Below, piece after piece: positions 9,501 to 14,460 of a DNA stretch of 33,632 nucleotides (position 1 is the first letter of the stretch; each line of letters starts with the position of its first letter). The notes beneath the pieces are model-generated. The model was not told the DNA's origin. It searched no databases and saw only the letters and a program-made list of their open reading frames with translations. Source of the stretch: Planctomycetia bacterium (GTDB lineage Bacteria; Planctomycetota; UBA1135; GCA-002686595); NCBI GenBank assembly GCA_005789645.1, contig SXXH01000066.1, forward strand, positions 1 through 33,632, written 5' to 3'. Both the position numbers and the translations under genes were made by a program.

Positions 9501-10203
9501 GGTCGGCGAGCAGCTTTCGATCGACGAGTGGGATGGTCGCCTCGAGGGCGGCCGGCTGCGCGGCATCGGCGAGGGCGGACGCGGCGCGGCCGTGCTGGGC
9601 TTGTCCATGCGTCCGCCGTCGCCGTTCCAACTGGCCGTGCGCCTCGAGGGCGTCGAGGTGCCCGGACTGCTGCGCGGCCTGTTCCCGGCGCGCATGGGCA
9701 CGCGCGGCAAGGTCGACGCCGACCTGTCGCTGTCAGGAGAACTGGACAGGCTGCTGTCGATCGAGGGCGATGGTCGCGTGCAGGTCTCCGACTCGCGCTT
9801 GTGGGCCGTGCCCGTCTTCCGCGAACTGCTGGGGCAACTCGGCCTCGACGCCAGCGTCGTGTTCGAAAGCCTCGCGGCCAACCTGCGCGTCAAGGACGGC
9901 AAGCTCCTGTGCTCGGACGCCTCGCTGCGCGCGCCCCTCCTGCAGTTGTCCGGCGGAGGCGCGCTCGACTTCGACGGCGGCCTCGACTTCGAACTGGGCC
10001 TGAGCTACGGACTGGTCGATCGTCTCGGCGCCGTGCGGCAGGCCTTGTACTGGCTGCAGAACAAGATCCTCTCCGTCACCATCTCGGGCGAGATGGCCCA
10101 GCCGATCGTGCGCATCCAGAATCCGCTTGGTTCGCTGCTGCAGGATGCGCCTCGTCGCCGGTTGCCGCTACCCGCCTTGTCCCCCATGCCGCCGAGGTTC
10201 TGA
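6502..10203 (+). CDS. Large AsmA-like envelope protein
   Basis: A 1233-residue protein with one N-terminal membrane anchor (residues about 17-40, WVVIALATALTLFEVLGLW) and a very long extracytoplasmic part of repeated beta-rich segments. The C-terminal region resembles the conserved end of AsmA/YhdP-type proteins, for example LRVKDGKLLCSDASLRAPLL and SVTISGEMAQPIVRIQNPLG. Proteins of this superfamily form elongated hydrophobic grooves that carry phospholipids between inner and outer membrane; that role is inferred from the family. GTG 6502 is chosen because GGGGAGG (6487-6493) lies 8 nt upstream and the N-terminus becomes a normal anchor; earlier in-frame starts would overlap alr. It is followed 3 nt later by a sugar nucleotide gene and then ruvX, so the three are probably one operon. 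Confidence 0.85.
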   Translation: MNGLRGFVRGALRLGVRAGWVVIALATALTLFEVLGLWAFAARSWLAAELGRPREEVRIDALRLSWLRPRLEIEGLAVGPEGAAIRVERAVLDFDLVGPDAPRLVRARVMGGGFEASRQLLAAWQSLEPVRNATDGAALADMDLAPGSLPEIEISDLEVGLRSETLGRVALGKLHLMLSADSEGRPVATGRLDPSAVVGGGQRGAAVHLRGVRAKDGAFEIFGTARELRLRAEELPDAKLFGAVREANPQVSLDLDLEARIPLAAREEPRAKLALQLFGGSLSLFDGQETLRDLELRLEAEWHPASAQDWLSLDALDLQARYAGSTSLGAVRGGAVCGASAGDQQAALWVASDAIELGAPLKALLSKDEFALRQWHAYEPRGVAGLRAAWRIPRPSTRPPSGATAQADATARARLDALLLLEGGTALCFRGWPVAPLNAMVEGFPLDLQAARGAIVVHHDGADPRPLRVGIAGVEVQSKHAQGDVQVLVEGDVRNHRADASPFAPGRGMGEFDLRIETPGLPFDAATMAAMQGVSGAVDPATTWVPFQPRGGRIATRLRLARTVDFTTTSVAAEMQLQGLAARWEELPVPIAAVSGSLRFLSDGLGARGLDFDLLARTEAGNDLQVAGRLQTLEDGDARTASETDDLLLLRVRAGALALAGADVGVLRATLPEVEEAFVELSPRGSVMLDWNRQREGRGAEELTRVSLSPRADLVLRAASFPLEARDLEGEALVVVDGAGRVATTAGPIVARAQADALAAVAVRLPERSVVVAAAGVDAADPALAECLRTIAGAGSLGQTVKISGRVDARGEAVVGGAASFAVVPRGAALATGGLELDGLSGEVRLEDGKLSSTRLQARLGEAQLDIHSFAWDARSDQPLEARFEATDVPLDRKHLALLLGETDLSSLLDTLELSGAVSIEDARLRLQVGGAGELELSGTARPRRVGLRLGLPIRIDEARVVVERLHHGPDGLKALVRAEGLSGALADRAISDTRLVLTWVGEQLSIDEWDGRLEGGRLRGIGEGGRGAAVLGLSMRPPSPFQLAVRLEGVEVPGLLRGLFPARMGTRGKVDADLSLSGELDRLLSIEGDGRVQVSDSRLWAVPVFRELLGQLGLDASVVFESLAANLRVKDGKLLCSDASLRAPLLQLSGGGALDFDGGLDFELGLSYGLVDRLGAVRQALYWLQNKILSVTISGEMAQPIVRIQNPLGSLLQDAPRRRLPLPALSPMPPRF

Positions 10204-10206
10204 TCC

Positions 10207-11334
10207 ATGGTCCGCACCCGCACCAGCGCGCGCTCCAAGCCCGCGATCAAGTCTCGCGCGAAGTCCGCGGCCGGCATGCAGCACGCCTACGCCGTGATCC
10301 TCGCCGGCGGCTCGGGCACGCGCTTCTGGCCGGCAAGCCGGCGGAGGAAGCCCAAGCAGTTCCTGGCGGTCGGCTCCGACGAACGCAGCCTCTTGCGCCA
10401 AGCGTGGGAACGACTCGACGGCGTGGTGCCGGTCGAGCGACGCATCGTGGTCTGCGCCAAGGCGCATGCTCGGCTCGTGCGCGCCGCGCTGCCGGAACTC
10501 AGGCCGACGAACCTGCTGCTCGAGCCCGCGGCGCGCAACACGCTGCCGGCCGTGGTGCTGGCGCTGCGCGCCATCGCCGCTCGCGATCCCCACGCGGTGG
10601 CGTGCGTGCTGCCGTCCGACCACGCCATCGGGTCCGAAGATGCCTTCCGCGCCTCGCTGCACGCGGCCCTGTGCCACGCGCAGGGCGACGACGCGCTGGT
10701 GGTGTTCGGCGTGCCCCCCGACCATCCGGCGACAGGCTACGGCTGGATCGAGCTTGGCGACGCCACCGCGAGGCTCGACGGCGCGCGCTTCCACAAGGTG
10801 GCGCGCTTCGTCGAGAAGCCGCCGCTCGCGCTGGCGCGGCGTTTCTTCGCCGGCGGACGCCACGCCTGGAACTCAGGCATGTTCGCCTTCGGCGTCGAGT
10901 CGTTCCTCGCCGCCGTCGCGCGCCACGCGCCGCAGGTCGCCGCCGGCATTCGCGCGCCGCGCGTGTCGGCCACCTCGTGGCGCGCGCTGCCTTCGATCTC
11001 CATCGACCACGGCGTGATGGAGCACCACGACGATGTGGTCGTGCTGCCGGTCGAGTGGTCGTGGAACGACGTGGGCGCGTGGCCGGCGCTGGCGGCCTTG
11101 GTGCAGGCGGACTCGGCCGGCAACCGCGCGTCGGGCCGCGCCAAGCTCGTCGCCGAGGACGCGCGCGGCAACTTGGTGCACGCCGACGAGGATGCGCTGG
11201 TGGCGCTCGTGGGCGTCGAGGACCTCGTCGTCGTGCGCTCGGGCAGGTGCCTGCTCGTGTGCAGGAAGGATCGCGCCCAGGATGTGCGGCGCATCGTCGA
11301 ACGCCTCGCGAGCGAGGCGCCGGAGGAGGCGTGA
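10207..11334 (+). CDS. manC: Mannose-1-phosphate guanylyltransferase
   Basis: Makes GDP-mannose from mannose-1-phosphate and GTP for glycan synthesis. The nucleotidyltransferase signature YAVILAGGSGTRFWPASR is followed by the KPKQFL sequence typical of mannose-1-phosphate guanylyltransferases. Further motifs are LEPAARNTLPAV, VLPSDHAI, GYGWIELG, FVEKPP, WNSGMFAF and the metal-site region EWSWNDVGAW. The protein has 375 residues and lacks the C-terminal isomerase half of bifunctional ManC/AlgA enzymes, so it is the monofunctional type. ATG 10207 begins 3 nt after the AsmA-like stop and adds a basic 23-residue leader; ATG 10276 (MQHAYAVILAGG) would give the more usual N-terminus, and I cannot decide between them. 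The stop overlaps the ruvX start (GTGA). Confidence 0.93.
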   Translation: MVRTRTSARSKPAIKSRAKSAAGMQHAYAVILAGGSGTRFWPASRRRKPKQFLAVGSDERSLLRQAWERLDGVVPVERRIVVCAKAHARLVRAALPELRPTNLLLEPAARNTLPAVVLALRAIAARDPHAVACVLPSDHAIGSEDAFRASLHAALCHAQGDDALVVFGVPPDHPATGYGWIELGDATARLDGARFHKVARFVEKPPLALARRFFAGGRHAWNSGMFAFGVESFLAAVARHAPQVAAGIRAPRVSATSWRALPSISIDHGVMEHHDDVVVLPVEWSWNDVGAWPALAALVQADSAGNRASGRAKLVAEDARGNLVHADEDALVALVGVEDLVVVRSGRCLLVCRKDRAQDVRRIVERLASEAPEEA

Positions 11335-11765
11335 TTCCTCCGCCGCGCGGCGCCGTGTTGGCGATCGACCATGGCGAGCGCCGCACCGGACTCGCCATCG
11401 TCGATCCGTTGCGCATCGCCGCGCGCGCCCTCGAGGTGGTCGAGTTGCCGGAGCAAGGCCTCTTGGCGCGCATCGCCGAGTTGTGCGAAGAACGCGTGGT
11501 CGCCACCTTCCTGGTGGGCTTGCCGTTGGACGCGCAAGGCAAGGATGGTGGGCGAGCGGCTTCCGTGCGCGCCTTCGCCACGCGCTTGTCGACGCGCTTC
11601 CCGGGCGTGGAGGTGGTCTTCCACGACGAGCGCCTGACCTCGAAGGAGGCCGACCTGCGCCTCGTCGAAGCCGGCCATGCAGGGCGCGCGCGCAAGGAAC
11701 GGCGCGACGCGTGGGCCGCGCTGGTCCTGTTGCAGGATTGGCTCGAGAGCGGCGAGCCGCGTTGA
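11331..11765 (+). CDS. ruvX: Putative pre-16S rRNA nuclease RuvX/YqgF
   Basis: A 144-residue member of the YqgF/RuvX RNase H-like family, which is implicated in 16S rRNA 5'-end maturation. The N-terminal AIDHGERRTGLAI carries the first catalytic Asp, LVGLPLDAQGKDG is the central family motif, and VVFHDERLTSKEAD and RKERRDAWAALVLLQDWL are the conserved C-terminal elements. GTG 11331 overlaps the manC stop as GTGA; a purine-rich GGAGGAGG lies immediately before it (11322-11329), unusually close for a Shine-Dalgarno sequence, which fits re-initiation by terminating ribosomes. It is the last gene of the AsmA-like/manC operon and converges on the hydrolase gene with only 24 nt between stops. Confidence 0.93.
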   Translation: MIPPPRGAVLAIDHGERRTGLAIVDPLRIAARALEVVELPEQGLLARIAELCEERVVATFLVGLPLDAQGKDGGRAASVRAFATRLSTRFPGVEVVFHDERLTSKEADLRLVEAGHAGRARKERRDAWAALVLLQDWLESGEPR

Positions 11766-11789
11766 AGCGCAGCTCGCGCGTCGCGCCAA

Positions 11790-12656
11790 CTAGACGCCGC
11801 AGCGCTGGCCGAGGAACTCGACGAGCACCTGCGCGAGTCGCGCCGCACCCGCGTCGTGCGCCGGCGCGTGCCTGCCGGCGACGACCGCGATCGATCCAAA
11901 GCACGCCTCGAGTCCGGCCATCGGCGCCACGGGATCGTCCGCGCCCGCCACGCACACACGGGGCGGGCCGCCCGCCACCACGCCCCGCAGCGCCTCGGCC
12001 GCCGTGCGCGCTTCGCCGGCGGCGCGCAGCGTGACGATGCCATGGCAGGCCTCGTCGCCGCGCCACGCGGCTTGTTGCGCGGGATCGGAGCTCAAGTGCT
12101 CGGCGCTCCAACTCACGCGGCCCGCGGAGGTCGGCCCGACCTTCTTGAAGAGTCCGCCGAGGCCGGCTGGCTTCTTCGGCTCCTCGAAGCGCGGCTCGAG
12201 CAAGGGAGCGACGAGCACCAGCGCGGCCAAATCGCCGCCCTTCTCCATGCCAAAAGCCGCGCACCAGTTGGCTCCTAGACCGAACCCAACCAGCACCTTG
12301 GGCGCCTCGGGCAGGCGGTAGGCGAGGTGGTCTTGCACATCCGACAGGTCGCGCAGCACCTCGCGCAGGCCGTTGGTGTGCCCGCGCGGCCCCTCGCTCT
12401 TGCCGTGGCCACGCAGGTCGGGCAGCGCCACGGCGTAGCCCGCCGCCGCCAGTTGCCGCGCCAACGCGAGATAACGTCCCCCGTGCTCCCCCGCGTCATG
12501 GACGATCGTGACGACGCCCTTGGGCTCGCCCGCCGCGGCCACCTCGAGCACATGCAACAGGACCAGCCCCTTGGCGCTGTGGGAAAGCCCGGCGGCGGCC
12601 TCCCCGCGCTCGTCGCTTTCGCGCAGTTCCAAGTACGTGACGGTCGTGTCGCTCAT
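11790..12656 (-). CDS. Alpha/beta-hydrolase of the monoacylglycerol lipase type, nucleophile serine missing
   Basis: A 288-residue cytoplasmic protein of the alpha/beta-hydrolase fold (Hydrolase_4/lysophospholipase type). Family landmarks are the oxyanion region IVHDAGEHGGRY, the strand-turn VALPDLRGHGKSEGPRGH, the acid region VAGADDPVAPM and a C-terminal GRHAPAHDAG that could supply the histidine. The nucleophile elbow, normally G-x-S-x-G, reads GFGLG (12273-12287), so the catalytic serine at residue 126 is glycine in this sequence. It may therefore be a non-catalytic family member or use different chemistry. The start ATG 12656 has no Shine-Dalgarno sequence; AATCCT ends 7 nt upstream. It diverges from rnpB; the two promoters are about 45 nt apart. 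Confidence 0.85.
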   Translation of the reverse strand: MSDTTVTYLELRESDERGEAAAGLSHSAKGLVLLHVLEVAAAGEPKGVVTIVHDAGEHGGRYLALARQLAAAGYAVALPDLRGHGKSEGPRGHTNGLREVLRDLSDVQDHLAYRLPEAPKVLVGFGLGANWCAAFGMEKGGDLAALVLVAPLLEPRFEEPKKPAGLGGLFKKVGPTSAGRVSWSAEHLSSDPAQQAAWRGDEACHGIVTLRAAGEARTAAEALRGVVAGGPPRVCVAGADDPVAPMAGLEACFGSIAVVAGRHAPAHDAGAARLAQVLVEFLGQRCGV

Positions 12657-12710
12657 GCAGTAGAGGATTCTCGCCTGCAGGCCCGCGCGCAAGGGCCGCT
12701 CGGGAGCATG

Positions 12711-12719
12711 TGCTAGGAT
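12711..12719 (+). promoter_or_regulatory. Extended -10 promoter of rnpB
   Basis: TGCTAGGAT has the extended -10 form TGn followed by TAGGAT (12714-12719). The RNase P RNA 5' end set by the P1 helix (12726) lies exactly 6 nt after the hexamer, a normal spacing for a sigma-70-type start. I see no good -35 box, as expected for extended -10 promoters. Confidence 0.7.
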
Positions 12720-12725
12720 CCCGCC

Positions 12726-13103
12726 GCGATGCGAGTGGCCTGGGCGGCCGCTCCGGGGCCGCGAGGCGCCGGGGAGGAACGTCTGGACTCCACGGGTCAG
12801 GATGGTTGCCAACAGCAACCGGTCGCGAGGCCAGGGAAAGTGCCACAGAAAACAAACCGCCGCGTTCGCGCGGCAAGGGTGAAACGGTGCGGTAAGCGCG
12901 CACCGCGGTTCCGGTGACGGAACTGGCAGGGCAAACCCCATCCGGAGAAAGACCAAATAGGGAGCGTTTCGCGGCGAGACCCGCGCCCACAACGCTCCGG
13001 GTAGGTCGTTCGAGGCCGGCCGCGAGGTCGGTCCCAGAGAAATGGTCGCCGCCTCCCGCAAGGCGAGGGCACAGAATCCGGCGTACAGGGCCGCTCGCAT
13101 CGC
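12726..13103 (+). ncRNA. rnpB: RNase P RNA, bacterial class A
   Basis: Catalytic RNA of ribonuclease P, which trims tRNA 5' leaders. The universally conserved blocks are present in order: GAGGAACGTCTGGACTCC (from about 12774), ACAGAAAACAAACCGCC (12845-12861), the GGTGAAACGGTGCGGTAAG segment near 12879-12897, AGAGAAATGGTCGCC (about 13036-13050) and ACAGAATCCGGCGTACA (about 13071-13087). The ends are set by the P1 helix: GCGATGCGAGTGGCC (12726-12740) pairs with GGCCGCTCGCATCGC (13089-13103), 15 pairs with one G-U. The 378-nt length is normal. The P1 3' strand is followed by a pyrimidine-rich TTCTTTCT (13106-13113) that could serve in termination. Several spurious reading frames cross it and are not genes. 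Confidence 0.97.
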
Positions 13104-13122
13104 GCTTCTTTCTGCAGGGTCC

Positions 13123-13148
13123 CCAACCACAACCGGTTGTGGAATTGG
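13123..13148. repeat. Palindrome between rnpB and the NUDIX gene promoter
   Basis: CCACAACCGGTTGTGG (13127-13142) is a perfect 16-bp palindrome. Flanking CCAA and TTGG extend it to 13123-13148 with a 2-nt bulge. It lies 20 nt downstream of the RNase P RNA 3' end and 27 nt upstream of the -35 box of the NUDIX promoter. With no loop and no T-tract, an operator for a dimeric regulator is at least as likely as a terminator. Confidence 0.6.
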
Positions 13149-13168
13149 GATGAAGTAGGCGGACGATC

Positions 13169-13198
13169 TTGACGATTTTCGCGAGGTTGCCTTAGGAT
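13169..13198 (+). promoter_or_regulatory. Sigma-70-type promoter of the NUDIX gene
   Basis: TTGACG (13169-13174) and TAGGAT (13193-13198) are separated by 18 nt, the best -35/-10 pair in the window. Transcription should start near 13205, leaving a leader of about 97 nt before ATG 13302. The leader contains a short GC hairpin (13287-13299) just before the start codon. Confidence 0.65.
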
Positions 13199-13301
13199 CC
13201 GCTGACGGTACCCGTGGTGCGCAAAACACCGCCGGCGCCGCCCCCCGATCCGCCGTCGGTCGACCGCACGACCAACCCAGACCGACGCGGGGGTCCCGCC
13301 C

Positions 13302-13973
13302 ATGGAGTTCGTCTACGTCCTACCCAGAACCAGCCTGTTCCCGGACTGCTACCCCCTCGGGTTGCTGCCGTTTGGGACAGGCGTGGACCAATACGACCAG
13401 CAGCGCTTCGAGGCGCTCCTGGCCGGGGAGGCGTACTTCGTGGAGCGCGCCTGGGCCGAGCGCCAGCCCAGCGTCAAGCAGGTCATTCCCTACAACGTGG
13501 TCCTGTGCGATGGGCGCGTGCTGTTGATGCGCCGCACCTCGGGCGGAGACGCGCGGCTGCAGGACAAGCACTCGATTGGCGCCGGCGGGCATGTGAACCC
13601 AGTGGACCGGGGCGAGGGTGAGAGCGTGCTCGACGCTTGCACGCGCCGCGAGATCGAAGAAGAGCTCGATGTCCGCGGCACGTGGACCGTGCGCCGCGTC
13701 GGCTTGATCAACGACGACACCAACTCGGTGGGCGCCGTGCACGTGGGACTCGTGCAGGTGGTCGAGATCCTCGGCACCGTCGCCATCAAGGAGACCGACC
13801 GCATGGAAGGTCGGCTCGTGCCGGTCGAAGATCTGCGCTGCCTGCTGGCGCGCGGAGCGAACTTCGAGACCTGGTCGCGGCTGCTCGTCGAGCGCCTGGA
13901 CGAGTTGCTGCCGCAGCTGCGGCCGACGCTGCACCACGTCCAGCACCGCGACGCTGGTGCGCCTCTTCGATGA
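13302..13973 (+). CDS. NUDIX-fold hydrolase (COG4112-like)
   Basis: A 223-residue predicted nucleoside-diphosphate-linked pyrophosphohydrolase or phosphoesterase. The NUDIX core begins near residue 60 (VKQVIPYNVVLCDGRVLLMRR) and the box-like segment runs from SIGAGGHVNP to RREIEEELDV at residues about 91-124, with REIEEE at 116-121 as metal-binding glutamates. The spacing between the first Gly/Glu and REIEEE is slightly off the textbook pattern, as in the group once labelled MutT-family phosphoesterases. The 60-residue N-terminal part (MEFVYVLPRTSLFPDCYPLG) is also characteristic of that group. Its substrate is unknown. The start ATG 13302 has no Shine-Dalgarno sequence but follows a clear promoter. 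It is followed by the Sm-like gene 127 nt later. Confidence 0.85.
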   Translation: MEFVYVLPRTSLFPDCYPLGLLPFGTGVDQYDQQRFEALLAGEAYFVERAWAERQPSVKQVIPYNVVLCDGRVLLMRRTSGGDARLQDKHSIGAGGHVNPVDRGEGESVLDACTRREIEEELDVRGTWTVRRVGLINDDTNSVGAVHVGLVQVVEILGTVAIKETDRMEGRLVPVEDLRCLLARGANFETWSRLLVERLDELLPQLRPTLHHVQHRDAGAPLR

Positions 13974-14100
13974 ACCAAGAAGGCGCGCCCGCCACGCGAC
14001 GCGCGCCAGACGACAACCTAGGACGACGCACACGCCGCTTCCGGACGCGCCGGAGGCGACGCACGGCCCCCCACACGCCAGACGGACTCGACCGCACACA

Positions 14101-14325
14101 ATGAGCACCACCAAGAAGAGCCGCGAGCTGCTTCCCGACCGGATCTACGACATGCTGCTGGGGGCCCGCACCGCCGACAAGGTGACCATCCACTTCAAGG
14201 ACGGTCGTCTCGTGACGGGTGCACTGATCTTCAACCCGTTCAAGGGCACCGGACGCATCATCAACATCGACCAGGAGATCAGCCTGGACTTCGCCATCGA
14301 CGAGATCCGCGATCTGAAGATGTAG
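14101..14325 (+). CDS. 74-residue Sm-like fold protein of unknown function
   Basis: A small soluble protein starting MSTTKKSRELLPDRIYDML. After an N-terminal helix comes a predicted five-strand barrel: DKVTIHFKDGRLVTGALIF, NPFKGTGRIINI, then a short EISLDF strand and EIRDLKM. The pattern of an Asp-Gly turn after the first strand (KDGRLVTG) resembles Sm/LSm or SH3-like barrels, so an RNA-binding or regulatory role is possible, but I cannot name a family. The frame stays open upstream to GTG 13957, overlapping the NUDIX gene end, but the added 48 residues are a run of Arg, His, Pro and Thr and look non-coding, so ATG 14101 is preferred. Transcription may continue from the NUDIX gene. Confidence 0.75.
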   Translation: MSTTKKSRELLPDRIYDMLLGARTADKVTIHFKDGRLVTGALIFNPFKGTGRIINIDQEISLDFAIDEIRDLKM

Positions 14326-14390
14326 TTCGCCTCCGCGTGGTCGCCGAGGCACGAGGCCGCGCGTCGCATGCTCGCCAACGAGCCGCGTGG

Positions 14391-14409
14391 GCCGATCGAC
14401 ACGATCGGC
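14391..14409. repeat. Perfect inverted repeat upstream of the VCBS gene
   Basis: GCCGATCG (14391-14398) and CGATCGGC (14402-14409) are perfect 8-bp arms around ACA. The repeat lies 65 nt after the Sm-like stop and 51 nt before the VCBS start. A T-tract is too far (14423-14426) for a classical terminator; an operator is possible. Confidence 0.5.
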
Positions 14410-14460
14410 GCGCGCGGTTCGACTTTTGCGCGACCGCCAGCGAGCGTGCAGACTGCGGCC

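Noticed and set aside
12710-13303. Several short open frames on both strands between the hydrolase and NUDIX genes.
   Set aside because: They cross the RNase P RNA, whose conserved sequence and structure explain the region.
13957-14100. N-terminal extension of the Sm-like protein from GTG 13957.
   Set aside because: It overlaps the NUDIX gene and encodes a low-complexity Arg/His/Pro run; the fold begins at ATG 14101.
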